64,000 bases of DNA from Cyclobacteriaceae bacterium (GCA_030584025.1 CP129487.1:2418001-2482000); one strand, 5' to 3'. Shown: positions 44,656 to 54,098, counted from the first letter of the stretch. The notes: generated from the sequence alone by a model not told the origin. Program-made: numbers and translations.

Positions 44656-45567
44656 ATGAAGGCATTTAAGGGGTTGGTTTTGTTTTGTTTTTTAGCATCA
44701 GGCATGAGTTCGTGTTTTGATCCACCTGAATTTGAGCTAGGACCTAAAATTGAGTTTAAGGATATTGAATTCAAAAAAGGTGCCCCTAATACAACTGATG
44801 CCGATACTTTGATAGTCTATCTTGACTTCAGGGATGGTGATGGTGATATAGGATTTGATAGCCAAAGTGATTTTTTTCTTAATGAACCTTACCACAGAAT
44901 TAATTTTTACTTTGCTGATTTATCTCAAACAAAGGTTATCCCAGTAGGAACGATTGTGAATAAAGTTACATTCCCTCCCGCAAAAGCTGGAGATCCACCA
45001 ATAACAATTAATGTCCCAACAATAACTGAGCCCTTTCCTGAAGGAAAGTTAGTTAGTAAAAGAACGCGGGAAAATAATCCAGAATTTAGCTTTTTACCGA
45101 TATTTAGAAATACAGACCTAAACTGTAAAAATTTCACCTATACAACCGACTTATTACTTGTGTCAGAGCTTGCTAAGAATTGTATTGACACTTCATTTAA
45201 CATTACTGACACAATTACTATTAATGGATTAAAACACTATTTATTGAAAGATACCCTGTATTTTTCTAGAAATCCGCACCACTATAATGCTAGAGTAAGA
45301 TTTTATCAAAGTTCAGGATCTGGTTTTTCAGAATTTATTTGGGAGGACAATTATTGCGGAGGAACGCTTAATGGCCGTCTACCGATCTTGTCTGATCAAG
45401 AAGGTGCACGTGAAGGAACAATTAAATGGGCAATGAGATCTGCAGGAATAGAGACAACCTTTAGTATAAAAACTCTCAAATTGGATATAATTATAGAAGA
45501 CCGCGCTCTCAATAAAGACTCAGTCCGAACTAGAGAGTTTACACTATCGGATATTCGGGTGAATTAA
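44656..45567 (+). CDS. Hypothetical lipoprotein with DGDGDIG motif
   Basis: A 303-residue protein with a lipoprotein leader (…FLASGMSSC, Cys about 20) and a Ca-binding-like segment LDFRDGDGDIGFDSQSDF (about residues 55-72). The rest is beta-rich, with no family I recognise beyond the general Bacteroidota surface lipoprotein. The DNA looks more A+T-rich than its neighbours. It is alone between two minus-strand genes. Confidence 0.6.
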   Translation: MKAFKGLVLFCFLASGMSSCFDPPEFELGPKIEFKDIEFKKGAPNTTDADTLIVYLDFRDGDGDIGFDSQSDFFLNEPYHRINFYFADLSQTKVIPVGTIVNKVTFPPAKAGDPPITINVPTITEPFPEGKLVSKRTRENNPEFSFLPIFRNTDLNCKNFTYTTDLLLVSELAKNCIDTSFNITDTITINGLKHYLLKDTLYFSRNPHHYNARVRFYQSSGSGFSEFIWEDNYCGGTLNGRLPILSDQEGAREGTIKWAMRSAGIETTFSIKTLKLDIIIEDRALNKDSVRTREFTLSDIRVN

Positions 45568-45574
45568 GTAGTCA

Positions 45575-47968
45575 CTATATCTTAATAAACCTGTTTGGCT
45601 CCGCCTCACGCATCAAGTCGTAAATTTTTTCAAATACCTCTTCCGGATTCGGTTTAGAAAAATAATCCCCATCCGAGGCATAAGCCGGGCGGTGCTCCTT
45701 GGCCGTAATGGTTATCGGTCGTGAGTCAAGGTATTGGTAAGCTTGCTGTACTTCCAACACCTGTTGCATCATGTAAGCACTGGCTCCACCCGGCACATCT
45801 TCATCAGCAAATACAACCCGGTTAGTCTTCTTAACCGATTCAACAATGGTATGATTACGATCAAAAGGAAGTAATGATTGAACATCAATTACCTCACAGG
45901 AAATACCTGCACGTTCAAGCGTATCGGCTGCCTCCATTACAATCCGGCACATGGATCCATACGTGACAACCGTAACATCATCTCCAGCACGAAGAATTTC
46001 AGGAACGCCAAGCGGAATGGTGAACTCACCAACATTTTCGGGTAATTGCTCCTTCAGCCGGTATCCGTTCAGGCACTCAATTACCACTGCCGGATCGTCT
46101 GATCTTAGTAATGTATTGTAAAATCCTGCAGCCTGTGTCATGTTGCGGGGTACCAACAGGTAAATGCCACGCAAACTATTTAAAATCATTCCTATTGGTG
46201 AGCCTGCATGCCAAACACCTTCCAACCGATGGCCACGTGTACGAATGATTAAAGGTGCCTTCTGACCACCCTTGGTACGGTATTGCAAACAAGCCAAATC
46301 ATCCGAAAGGGTTTGAAGCGCATAAATAAAGTAATCGAGGTATTGAATTTCAGCAATCGGGCGCAAGCCACGTAAGGCAGCGCCTATACCCTGCCCGATG
46401 ATCGTACATTCGCGAATGCCGGTATCGGTCACCCGAAGCTCTCCAAATTTCTCTTGTAAGCCGGCAAAGCCCTGGTTTACATCGCCAATCCTACCAACAT
46501 CTTCACCAAAGGCAAACACGCGTGCATCGCGCTGGAGTGCAGCGTGAAAGCAAGCTTGCAATACTTCACGCCCATCAACTACCGGAGAGTTTTCAGCATA
46601 CACAGGTTCTACGATATCAACATTCAATGCCGACTCATCAGACTGGCTGTATAAATGTGAACTATACCGATCTTCTGCATCTTCGGTTACCCGCTTAATC
46701 CAATTCCGTAATTCGCTTTTGGCATCACTATCTTTTCCGCGCAGGGCAATCAACACTTTCTTTGCCGCTTTAACAGCATCCAATCGTGCCGGATTGATTG
46801 TCTTCTCCAATTCCGTTTTTATTTCAGAAATGCTTTCATCCTCGAACTTTTTTAAAATTAAAATCAGTTCGGATTGATCTTTCTGAATATCGGAGGTAAA
46901 TGCTTTCCATGCTTTCTCGCGAGCTTTTCTGGCACTTTCTTTTGCCTCCTTTTCAATTATGTCGATTTCCTCAGGCAGTACCAGCACTTCTTCTTCAATC
47001 CACTTGCGCATTTGCTTAATGCAATCAAACTCAGCCTCCCAGGCCAATCGTTCCTTTGACTTGTACCGCTCATGCGATCCGGATGTAGAATGTCCCTGCG
47101 GTTGTGTTACCTCTGTTACATGCACCAACACGGGTACATGTTCTTCACGGCAAATCTTCTCAGCTTTTTCGTACGCAGCAATCAATGCTGGATAATCCCA
47201 ACCTTTTACAGTTAGTATTTCAAATCCATTATCTGATTTATCGCGTGCGAAGCCTGCCAACGCTTTAGAAATACTTTTCTTGGTAGTGTGGTATTCCTGT
47301 GGAACAGAAATGCCGTAATCATCATCCCAGACTGACATCAACATTGGAACCTGCAAAACACCAGCTGCATTAATCGTTTCAAAAAACATACCTTCGGAAG
47401 TTGATGCATTTCCAATAGTACCAAAGGCAATTTCATTTCCGTTAATCGAAAGATTGGTGTATTGATTCAGTGCCGGATTATTCCGAAATAATTTTGATGC
47501 ATACGCCAACCCGAGTAACCGTGGCATCTGACCGGCAGTTGGTGAAATATCAGCGCTGCTGTTTTTGAGCTCCGTCAGGTTTTTCAGTTTACCGTTTTCA
47601 TCAAGCATGCGTGTGGCAAAATGGCCGTTCATTAATCTTCCTGCTGAAGCAGGCTCAGCCTCTACATCCGTATGCGCATACAGTTGAGCGAAATATTGTT
47701 GAATACTCAGCTCACCTATGGCGAACATAAATGTCTGGTCACGATAATATCCCGAACGAAAATCACCCTTGCGGAACACTTTGGCCATAGCCAATTGCGC
47801 AACCTCCTTGCCATCACCGAAAATGCCGAATTTTGCCTTGCCCATAAACACCTCTTTCCGGCCAATTAAACTAGCTTCCCGGCTTTCACAGGCCAGCCGG
47901 TAATCTGCCAAAATCTCCTTCACACGGGCTTGCGAATACTTCACCTTCGATTCCTTAACTGTACTCAC
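45575..47968 (-). CDS. Fused 2-oxoacid dehydrogenase E1 (alpha plus beta)
   Basis: The 797-residue protein fuses the two E1 subunits. The alpha part (about 1-380) contains the TPP region FGTIGNASTSEGMFFETINA…SVWDDDYGIS. The beta part (about 455-797) contains FAFGEDVGRIGDVNQGFAGL, AEIQYLDYFIYALQTLSDDL and VVTYGSMCRIVMEA. It decarboxylates a 2-oxoacid, probably a branched-chain one, and passes the acyl group to a lipoyl E2. No E2 or E3 gene is in the window. Confidence 0.9.
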   Translation of the reverse strand: MSTVKESKVKYSQARVKEILADYRLACESREASLIGRKEVFMGKAKFGIFGDGKEVAQLAMAKVFRKGDFRSGYYRDQTFMFAIGELSIQQYFAQLYAHTDVEAEPASAGRLMNGHFATRMLDENGKLKNLTELKNSSADISPTAGQMPRLLGLAYASKLFRNNPALNQYTNLSINGNEIAFGTIGNASTSEGMFFETINAAGVLQVPMLMSVWDDDYGISVPQEYHTTKKSISKALAGFARDKSDNGFEILTVKGWDYPALIAAYEKAEKICREEHVPVLVHVTEVTQPQGHSTSGSHERYKSKERLAWEAEFDCIKQMRKWIEEEVLVLPEEIDIIEKEAKESARKAREKAWKAFTSDIQKDQSELILILKKFEDESISEIKTELEKTINPARLDAVKAAKKVLIALRGKDSDAKSELRNWIKRVTEDAEDRYSSHLYSQSDESALNVDIVEPVYAENSPVVDGREVLQACFHAALQRDARVFAFGEDVGRIGDVNQGFAGLQEKFGELRVTDTGIRECTIIGQGIGAALRGLRPIAEIQYLDYFIYALQTLSDDLACLQYRTKGGQKAPLIIRTRGHRLEGVWHAGSPIGMILNSLRGIYLLVPRNMTQAAGFYNTLLRSDDPAVVIECLNGYRLKEQLPENVGEFTIPLGVPEILRAGDDVTVVTYGSMCRIVMEAADTLERAGISCEVIDVQSLLPFDRNHTIVESVKKTNRVVFADEDVPGGASAYMMQQVLEVQQAYQYLDSRPITITAKEHRPAYASDGDYFSKPNPEEVFEKIYDLMREAEPNRFIKI

Positions 47969-48038
47969 GATTAATCAGTTTTGATGGATAAATGCTCGGA
48001 TTTTCGTGCTCAAAAATAGCCAATCGGGTGGCAAATGC

Positions 48039-48065
48039 CAACCTGACTTGCGTCAGATCAGGTTG
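48039..48065. promoter_or_regulatory. Inverted repeat over the ald promoter
   Basis: CAACCTGA (48039-48046) and TCAGGTTG (48058-48065) form a dyad that covers the -33 element of the ald promoter. It could be the site of a regulator such as an Lrp/AsnC protein, but that is inference. Confidence 0.4.
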
Positions 48066-48092
48066 ACTATTGATAATTGCCGATTATCTTTG
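48063..48092 (+). promoter_or_regulatory. Promoter of ald
   Basis: TTG at 48063 and TATCTTTG at 48085-48092, with 19 bp between, fit the Bacteroidota -33/-7 consensus. The ald ATG is 25 bp downstream. Confidence 0.65.
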
Positions 48093-48116
48093 CAGCCTGT
48101 TAAAACGATTGAAATT

Positions 48117-49229
48117 ATGATTATTGGCGTTCCTAAAGAGATAAAAAACAATGAAAACCGTGTTGCGCTTACTCCCGCAGGCACACAAGAACTGGTAAAG
48201 CGTGGACATACCGTTTATGTTGAAAATTCGGCCGGAGTAGGCAGCGGATTTTCGGATGATGAGTATACCAAAGCGGGCGCCAAAATGTTAAAAACTGCTG
48301 AGGAAGTTTTCTCGATTGCCGAGATGATCATGAAAGTAAAAGAACCCATTGAGCAGGAATACAAACTGATTAAGAAAGACCAACTCGTTTTCACATACTT
48401 TCACTTCGCCTCCTACGAACCGCTTACAAAGGCCATGATTAGCAGTGGCGCGGTTTGTTTGGCGTACGAAACCGTTGAACGGATAGATGGCAGCTTACCG
48501 TTGCTGATTCCGATGTCGGAAGTTGCCGGTAGAATGTCCATTCAGGAAGGTGCGAAGTACCTGGAGAAACCCCTAAAAGGTCGTGGTATTTTATTGGGTG
48601 GGGTACCCGGTGTTAAACCGGCTAAGGTGTTAATTCTGGGTGGTGGTGTTGTTGGAACCAACGCAGCTAAAATTGCTGCCGGTATGGGTGCTGATGTTAC
48701 CATTGCTGATGTTAACCTGAACCGCCTGCGTTACCTGGATGATGTGATGCCTAAAAATGTGCACACGGTTGTGTCAAACGAATACACCATTCGTGAAATG
48801 ATCAAAGATCATGACCTGATTGTGGGTGCCGTACTGATTCCCGGAGCGAAAGCCCCGAAACTGATCACCCGCGATATGCTGAAATCCATGCGCCCCGGCA
48901 CGGTGCTGGTTGATGTTGCTGTTGATCAGGGTGGTTGTATTGAAACCTGCACCCCTACCACACACGAAAATCCTACCTTCATTATTGATGATGTTGTGCA
49001 TTATTGTGTAGCCAACATGCCGGGTGCTGTGCCGTATACATCAACACTTGCCTTGACCAATGCAACGCTTCCGTATGCGATTCGTCTGGCGAATCAGGGA
49101 TGGCAAAAGGCTTGTCAGGAAAGTAATGAGCTTCGTAATGGCCTGAATGTGATGTTTGGCGAGGTAGTGTACAAAGGTGTAGCTGATGCGTTCAATCTGC
49201 CCTACACAGACGTGAAGAAATTCCTTTAA
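48117..49229 (+). CDS. ald: Alanine dehydrogenase
   Basis: The 370-residue protein begins MIIGVPKEIKNNENRVALTP and has EGAKYLEKPLKGRGILLGGV, the NAD-binding VLILGGGVVGTNAAKIAAGMGA, and DVAVDQGGC with PTTHENPTF. It interconverts L-alanine and pyruvate plus ammonia using NAD. I start at the ATG at 48117, after a good promoter, not at the longer in-frame extension beginning at 48006. Its stop overlaps that of the convergent nuclease-fold gene by 4 bp. Confidence 0.95.
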   Translation: MIIGVPKEIKNNENRVALTPAGTQELVKRGHTVYVENSAGVGSGFSDDEYTKAGAKMLKTAEEVFSIAEMIMKVKEPIEQEYKLIKKDQLVFTYFHFASYEPLTKAMISSGAVCLAYETVERIDGSLPLLIPMSEVAGRMSIQEGAKYLEKPLKGRGILLGGVPGVKPAKVLILGGGVVGTNAAKIAAGMGADVTIADVNLNRLRYLDDVMPKNVHTVVSNEYTIREMIKDHDLIVGAVLIPGAKAPKLITRDMLKSMRPGTVLVDVAVDQGGCIETCTPTTHENPTFIIDDVVHYCVANMPGAVPYTSTLALTNATLPYAIRLANQGWQKACQESNELRNGLNVMFGEVVYKGVADAFNLPYTDVKKFL

Positions 49230-49660
49230 GAAAAAACTGGTAATTCAGCCAGAGACTTAATCTCTGGTTGAATTTCAAAACAATAGACCAGCATCCCATT
49301 TGTAATGACTACAAAAGGTGCCTGCAGCGATCTATTGTAGGTTGCTACCTGCATGGCTACCACTTGTGTCAACTTTAAATCGGGAGCCTTACACTCCACA
49401 ATCATCCAGGGTTTGCCCTCCCGGTCAAATACAATTACATCGGCACGTTTTTCCAAGGTATTATAGCTAAGGGAAGCCTCTACTTTAATCAATGATTTTG
49501 GATAGTTCAGGCGATTCAACAGATACTGAACAACATGTTGCCTCACCCACTCTTCGGGGGTAAGCACTACATACTTTTTTCTTATGCCGTCAAAAATCCA
49601 TACTTTTCCATCAGCTTTCTTGAGTTTGTAATCAAAAGCAGGAAGGTTGAGTTTAATCAT
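49226..49660 (-). CDS. HsdR N-terminal-like (PD-(D/E)xK) protein
   Basis: The 144-residue protein (MIKLNLPAFDYKLKKADGKV…) has EEWVRQHVVQYLLNRLNYP and a nuclease-like core RADVIVFDREGKPWMIVECK (D…ECK), as in the N-terminal domain of type I restriction enzyme R subunits. No motor or methylase genes accompany it, so it is a standalone protein with unknown role. The start is the ATG at 49660; a longer extension would overlap the divergent amn gene. Confidence 0.75.
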   Translation of the reverse strand: MIKLNLPAFDYKLKKADGKVWIFDGIRKKYVVLTPEEWVRQHVVQYLLNRLNYPKSLIKVEASLSYNTLEKRADVIVFDREGKPWMIVECKAPDLKLTQVVAMQVATYNRSLQAPFVVITNGMLVYCFEIQPEIKSLAELPVFS

Positions 49661-49680
49661 GCCGTAAAGTAACTGAAGAT

Positions 49681-50451
49681 ATGAAGACGAAACAGGAAAT
49701 TGTTGAAAACTGGCTGCCCCGCTACACCGGACAGCCATTGGATAAATTCGGAGAGTACATTTTGCTCACCAACTTTGATAACTACGTTAAGATGTTTGCC
49801 GAATTGCACAACGTGCCGGTTGTAGGCGTGGATAAGCCTATGCGGAATGCAACAGCTGAAGGGATCACCATTATCAATTTCGGGATGGGCAGCCCCAATG
49901 CGGCAACTGTTATGGACTGCCTGAGCGCCATAAAACCAAAAGCCGCCCTTTTTCTAGGTAAATGCGGTGGACTAAAAAAGAAGAATGATATCGGTGATTT
50001 GATTTTACCGATTGCGGCTATTCGTGGAGAAGGAACATCAACCGATTACTTCCCGCCCGAAGTTCCGGCTCTGCCAGCATTCGCCTTGCAAAAAGCTATC
50101 TCCACCACCATTCGTGATTATAATCAAGATTATTGGTCGGGAACCGTATACACAACCAACCGCAGGGTATGGGAATGGGATGAGGATTTTAAAGCATATC
50201 TAAGAAAGATCCGTGCACAGGCCATTGATATGGAAACGGCCACCATCTTCACCACGGCATTTTACAATAAAATACCTGCCGGAGCATTACTCCTGGTTTC
50301 AGATCAACCCATGGTGCCAGAAGGTGTAAAAACCGATGTCAGTGATCAATCAGTAACAAAAAATTTTGTTGACCTGCATCTGAAGATTGGTATCGCTTCC
50401 CTAAAGCAGCTAATCAACAATGGCATGACGGTGAAACACCTGCGCTACTAA
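49681..50451 (+). CDS. amn: AMP nucleosidase, short form
   Basis: The 256-residue protein has INFGMGSPNAATVMDCLSAI, LFLGKCGGLKKKNDIGDLIL and QAIDMETATIF, the nucleoside phosphorylase-like core of AMP nucleosidase, without the N-terminal domain of the proteobacterial enzyme. It splits AMP into adenine and ribose 5-phosphate. It starts 20 bp from the divergent nuclease-fold gene and its stop overlaps the convergent MFS gene by 4 bp. Confidence 0.9.
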   Translation: MKTKQEIVENWLPRYTGQPLDKFGEYILLTNFDNYVKMFAELHNVPVVGVDKPMRNATAEGITIINFGMGSPNAATVMDCLSAIKPKAALFLGKCGGLKKKNDIGDLILPIAAIRGEGTSTDYFPPEVPALPAFALQKAISTTIRDYNQDYWSGTVYTTNRRVWEWDEDFKAYLRKIRAQAIDMETATIFTTAFYNKIPAGALLLVSDQPMVPEGVKTDVSDQSVTKNFVDLHLKIGIASLKQLINNGMTVKHLRY

Positions 50452-51752
50452 GTGCCCAACCGTATACTTTTTATCTTCACCCGGCTTAACAAAAACATGC
50501 CGATGACAAAGAACGACATCAGCACAAGGGTACTGTTGCGCATGCTACCAGTTAGTTGTTCAATTAAACCATAGCTGAACGTTCCCATCACAATCGAAAG
50601 GTTGAAGGTAACATCAAAAAAGCTGAAGTAAGAGGCATGATCAACTGTATCAGAAGGGATGATTTTAGAATACGTAGCACGTGATAAAGACTGAATTCCA
50701 CCCATCACCAATCCCACGGTAAAAGCCAGCGCATAAAACTGGTATTCGTTGTAAACAAAATAAGCTGCCAGACAAACGCCAATCCAGATAGCAATCATGG
50801 TCATCAAAGAAAGCTTGTTACCTCGTTTTTCTGAGAAACGAGCAAACCCATACGCACCAAAAGCAGCCACAACCTGAATGATCAATACCGTCATAATCAG
50901 TTTTTCATCGGCCAACTGTAGCTCTTTGGAGCCAAAGGTTGCCGCCAGATACATAACGGTTTGCACGCCCATGTTAAAAAAGAAATAGGCGGCCAGGTAT
51001 AACCTGATATTGGTTTGAATCTTCAGCTCATTCCAAACCTTTAAAATTTCCCGATAGCCACCAATCAATGCACTTAGTTTAGGCTTTCTCCCAAATGGAT
51101 TAGCAGGAAGAACAGCAAAAGGTATTTGCGAAAATCCAATCCACCACAGGCCTACAAGCAAAAACGAAAAACGAGTAGCTTGTCCAGCGGTTGCGAATCC
51201 AAACCACTCATAAAATGTGATTTGCACCAGATTGAAAATCAGAAGAATAATACTTCCATAATATCCCCATGAATATCCTTTGGCACTGGTTCGGTCATAT
51301 CGATCGGGTGATGCGATCTCAGGTAAGTATGCATCATAAAAAACCAGGCTGCCAGCATACCCTATACTGGCCAGCATGCTGAATAAAATGGCCAGTTCAA
51401 TGGTCTCGACTCCAGTAAAGAAATACAACCCCATACAGGCCAATCCACCCAAGTACACAAAAATCTTCATGAAAAACTTTTTGCGCCCCGTATAGTCGGC
51501 CATACCTGAAAGAAGTGGGAGAATAAGGGTAATGATCAGAAATGAAGCGGATAACGACCAGGAATACAACACGGAGTTAACAATAGGGTATCCGAGGAAG
51601 GAGATTGTATCGCTTCCGGTTTCCGTTACCGCTACCGCCTGATAATACACCGGAAAAATAGCTGAGGTAATTACCAGCGAGTACACCGAGTTAGCCCAAT
51701 CATACATGTACCAGGCACGAAGCGTTTTTGGATTATTCAGTTCAAGGGCCAT
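50448..51752 (-). CDS. MFS transporter, UMF1/Atg22-like
   Basis: The 434-residue protein begins with RAWYMYDWANSVYSLVITSA, the signature of the UMF1 family, and has about 12 hydrophobic helices. It also carries MADYTGRKKFF (MFS loop 2-3) and GGIQSLSRATYSKIIPSD. It is an inner-membrane transporter; the substrate is unknown. It starts just downstream of the terminator of the exb genes. Confidence 0.88.
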   Translation of the reverse strand: MALELNNPKTLRAWYMYDWANSVYSLVITSAIFPVYYQAVAVTETGSDTISFLGYPIVNSVLYSWSLSASFLIITLILPLLSGMADYTGRKKFFMKIFVYLGGLACMGLYFFTGVETIELAILFSMLASIGYAGSLVFYDAYLPEIASPDRYDRTSAKGYSWGYYGSIILLIFNLVQITFYEWFGFATAGQATRFSFLLVGLWWIGFSQIPFAVLPANPFGRKPKLSALIGGYREILKVWNELKIQTNIRLYLAAYFFFNMGVQTVMYLAATFGSKELQLADEKLIMTVLIIQVVAAFGAYGFARFSEKRGNKLSLMTMIAIWIGVCLAAYFVYNEYQFYALAFTVGLVMGGIQSLSRATYSKIIPSDTVDHASYFSFFDVTFNLSIVMGTFSYGLIEQLTGSMRNSTLVLMSFFVIGMFLLSRVKIKSIRLGT

Positions 51753-51767
51753 AAAGCAGGCAAATAA

Positions 51768-51799
51768 AAAACCCCATTCTTCGCTATGAATGGGGTTTT
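51768..51799 (-). terminator. Terminator of the ExbB/ExbD operon
   Basis: AAAACCCCATTC, eight-base loop, GAATGGGGTTTT: a perfect 12-bp stem. On the minus strand it ends in GGGGTTTTTTATTT, 22 bp after the last ExbD stop. Confidence 0.9.
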
Positions 51800-51820
51800 A
51801 ACTTCTATGAAAAAACAAAA

Positions 51821-52285
51821 TTAGTTTTCAACACGCTTTTGCAGGGTGGAATAAAGCAACAGGCGGGCGTTCGCCTTTCTCAGTTCCGTTTCAACGTCTG
51901 CGATGATGCCTCGCTTTGCATCAACGTCAACTTTCATGGAAACAGTCATCTGATCGCGCTCAAATTCCTGAAGTTTGGCTTTCTCCTGGTTAACCCACTG
52001 GATTACATCTTTGGGCTCAATGAATACATCGTTAACCTGGATTTTGGGTTCTTTACCAAACTCTTCAGTCTTTTTAGGCTCCCCAATGTACATGTAAGCC
52101 ACCAACGATTTACGCGCCAGTTTCTTCAACATGGTTGCCTCAGGAAGCTGTTGCTTCACATTAATGCTGGTTTCCCGCATCTGTGTGGTTACCATGAAAA
52201 AGAAAAGCAACATGAACACCACATCTGGCATTGATGAAGTGGGAATGTCCTGCTTAACGTTCGCCTTTTTCTTAAACTTCGACAT
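51821..52285 (-). CDS. exbD: ExbD/TolR-type biopolymer transport protein (2)
   Basis: The 154-residue protein starts MSKFKKKANVKQDIPTSS, followed by one membrane helix with the ion-channel Asp (MPDVVFMLLFFFMVTTQM) and a periplasmic domain. It should form a proton channel with the ExbB protein to power an outer-membrane process. ATG at 52285 follows a strong GGAGGAAAT ribosome site and starts after the upstream gene ends. No tonB is in the window. Confidence 0.9.
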   Translation of the reverse strand: MSKFKKKANVKQDIPTSSMPDVVFMLLFFFMVTTQMRETSINVKQQLPEATMLKKLARKSLVAYMYIGEPKKTEEFGKEPKIQVNDVFIEPKDVIQWVNQEKAKLQEFERDQMTVSMKVDVDAKRGIIADVETELRKANARLLLYSTLQKRVEN

Positions 52286-52286
52286 A

Positions 52287-52874
52287 TTAATTTCCTCCTG
52301 CTTTAGTAGGTTCTGCAATTGATAAGTTCATTGGGTATTCAGGGGTTCCGTCAGGGCGTTTACCTCTTCCAATGTCATACAATCTCCTGTTTTCCGGATC
52401 CATAAGATCAGAAGATAACTCAAGCCAACGTTTCACTGAAACCCCTGCATTATCAGCGTAAATTTGATAATAGGCTTGTTGTGCCGCATCCAGAATTTCA
52501 ATGAATTTTTTATGGCTAGTACCCCGGTCAGTCTTATAGGAAACAATTGCCTTCTCAGGGCTATCTGATGAATTCGGGTCAGCTCCATTATTTAAAACAA
52601 ACTCCCGAATCATCTCTGATAAATCCTCAGGTGTACCTGTAAAAGGATTTCCTTCTACCAGCACATTATCAAATGAGTTTACCTGTATTTTGAACAGATT
52701 CCGCTCCTGAATTTTAATATCCATATCCGGAGGCAAAGCTTCGGGTGGTGGCGGAAGTTGGATTTGCAATCCACGGTCATTGGCAACTGTTGTGGTTACA
52801 AGAAAGAATACCAGCAACAGGAAGGCAATGTCTGCCATGGAAGCATTCGGAATATCGGGTGTAGCTCTTGGCAT
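52287..52874 (-). CDS. exbD: ExbD/TolR-type biopolymer transport protein (1)
   Basis: The 195-residue protein has MPRATPDIPNASMADIAFLLL followed by VFFLVTTTVAND, the ExbD membrane helix with the functional Asp (ADIAFLL), then a Pro-rich linker (QIQLPPPPEALPPDM) and a periplasmic domain. It is longer than the second ExbD and overlaps the preceding small membrane protein gene by one base. The two ExbD proteins may form a heterodimer. Confidence 0.9.
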   Translation of the reverse strand: MPRATPDIPNASMADIAFLLLVFFLVTTTVANDRGLQIQLPPPPEALPPDMDIKIQERNLFKIQVNSFDNVLVEGNPFTGTPEDLSEMIREFVLNNGADPNSSDSPEKAIVSYKTDRGTSHKKFIEILDAAQQAYYQIYADNAGVSVKRWLELSSDLMDPENRRLYDIGRGKRPDGTPEYPMNLSIAEPTKAGGN

Positions 52875-53254
52875 TATTTTAACGCTTTATTGATTTCAGA
52901 ATAGATCAGTCCTACAACAGCAATCACGGCTGTCAGGTAGAACATGATCAAACCTGCTCCTACAAGTTTTGACGTATTCTCGGTAATACCTTTAGCTACC
53001 TGGTCGGCATTTAATTCCGAGCCAGCTAAACCATACGATATCCCAAACAATACAATCATACCCACAACAAAAATAAGCCCTTTCTTAAGTGCGCCTGGTG
53101 AGTTACCAGCATTCATAAGGGGCAATACTATGGCCGCAACAAGTGCAATGCCCAGTAATGCATACGATGTATACAATCCCGCATCAACCGAGAAAATGGC
53201 TAACACTGACAGTACAATCGCAGCAAGTACAACTATAAATCCTTTCATGATCAA
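52874..53254 (-). CDS. Small four-helix membrane protein in the exb operon
   Basis: A 126-residue very hydrophobic protein with four predicted membrane segments (GFIVVLAAIVLSVLAIFSV, YALLGIALVAAIVLPLM, LIFVVGMIVLFGISYGL, LIMFYLTAVIAVVGLIYS) and no charged core motif. It sits exactly between ExbB and ExbD with overlapping or abutting codons. Unknown family; it is probably an accessory subunit of the energy-transducing complex. Confidence 0.8.
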   Translation of the reverse strand: MIMKGFIVVLAAIVLSVLAIFSVDAGLYTSYALLGIALVAAIVLPLMNAGNSPGALKKGLIFVVGMIVLFGISYGLAGSELNADQVAKGITENTSKLVGAGLIMFYLTAVIAVVGLIYSEINKALK

Positions 53255-54058
53255 TTATTTTTGAGAAACTAACTTGTGCTTAACCAGAATATCCACCAAT
53301 GAAATAGAAGCATCTTCCATTTCATTTACCAGTGAATCAATCTTAGACACCAGGTAGTTATAAAATACTTGTAGCACCATACCTACGATAAGACCACCAA
53401 CGGTTGTTGTCAAGGCCACTTTCATACCTTGTGCAACGATGTTAGGAGAAATATCACCGGCAGCTTCAATATCAGCAAATGCCTGCACCATACCCACAAC
53501 CGTTCCGAAGAAACCAAGCATGGGACCAAGCGCAATGAACAATGAAATCCAGATAAGACCTTTTTCAAGTTTACCCATTTCAACGCCACCATAAGAAACG
53601 ATAGATTTTTCAACCATGTCTACGCCTTCAGAGTAGCGCAACAGACCTTGTGTGAAGATAGAGGCAACCGGGCCACGTGTATTACGGGTAACTTCGAGCG
53701 CTGCATTAACACCACCTTTTGCCAGTGAGTCTTCAATCTGACCGAGCAACTTACGGGTATTCGTAGTGGCCAGGTTTAGGGTAATAATTCTTTCGATAGA
53801 GAATGCAAGACCTAAGATCAAACAGATAAGTACCGGGGTCATGAATGTCACATCACCTTCGATAAACTTATTTTTAAGAACCTGGTGCATGGATTCGTCT
53901 TCAACAGCAGCTTCAGTTTCAACCGCAGCAGGCTGAACAGCTTCTGTTTGAGGCTCAGGGGTAGGTTCTGCAGCTGTAGTATCAGTTGCTCCCTGAGCGA
54001 AAAGAGTAGAGGTCGCCAGTACCCCTAAGAATGCAAGAATAGCGAGTTGTTTTTTCAT
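53255..54058 (-). CDS. exbB: MotA/TolQ/ExbB proton channel protein
   Basis: The 267-residue protein starts with a signal-like helix (LAILAFLGVLATSTLFAQG), an Ala/Glu/Pro/Thr-rich linker (about 22-55), then the ExbB core: FMTPVLICLILGLAFSIERI and GLIWISLFIALGPMLGFFGTVVGMVQAF, with ALTTTVGGLIVGMVLQVFYNYL. It is the first gene of a four-gene operon, ExbB, small membrane protein, ExbD, ExbD, that uses the proton gradient to drive an envelope process. Confidence 0.93.
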   Translation of the reverse strand: MKKQLAILAFLGVLATSTLFAQGATDTTAAEPTPEPQTEAVQPAAVETEAAVEDESMHQVLKNKFIEGDVTFMTPVLICLILGLAFSIERIITLNLATTNTRKLLGQIEDSLAKGGVNAALEVTRNTRGPVASIFTQGLLRYSEGVDMVEKSIVSYGGVEMGKLEKGLIWISLFIALGPMLGFFGTVVGMVQAFADIEAAGDISPNIVAQGMKVALTTTVGGLIVGMVLQVFYNYLVSKIDSLVNEMEDASISLVDILVKHKLVSQK

Positions 54059-54090
54059 AGTTTCAGGTTTAAAATACTATTTGGAAAGGC

Positions 54091-54098
54091 CAAAATTA
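54091..54098 (-). promoter_or_regulatory. -7 promoter element of the exb operon
   Basis: On the minus strand TAATTTTG (54098 to 54091) matches TAnnTTTG, about 33 bp upstream of the exbB ATG. A -33 element is not clear. The remaining spacer up to 54258 holds nothing else I can name. Confidence 0.5.

Noticed and set aside
45575..47968. Loss of the TPP-binding Asp in E1 (GNA instead of GDG)
   Set aside because: I believe GNASTSEG occurs in other fused E1 proteins of this phylum, so I do not treat it as a defect.
49226..49660. A restriction-modification system
   Set aside because: The HsdR N-terminal-like protein stands alone, without motor, specificity or methyltransferase genes nearby.
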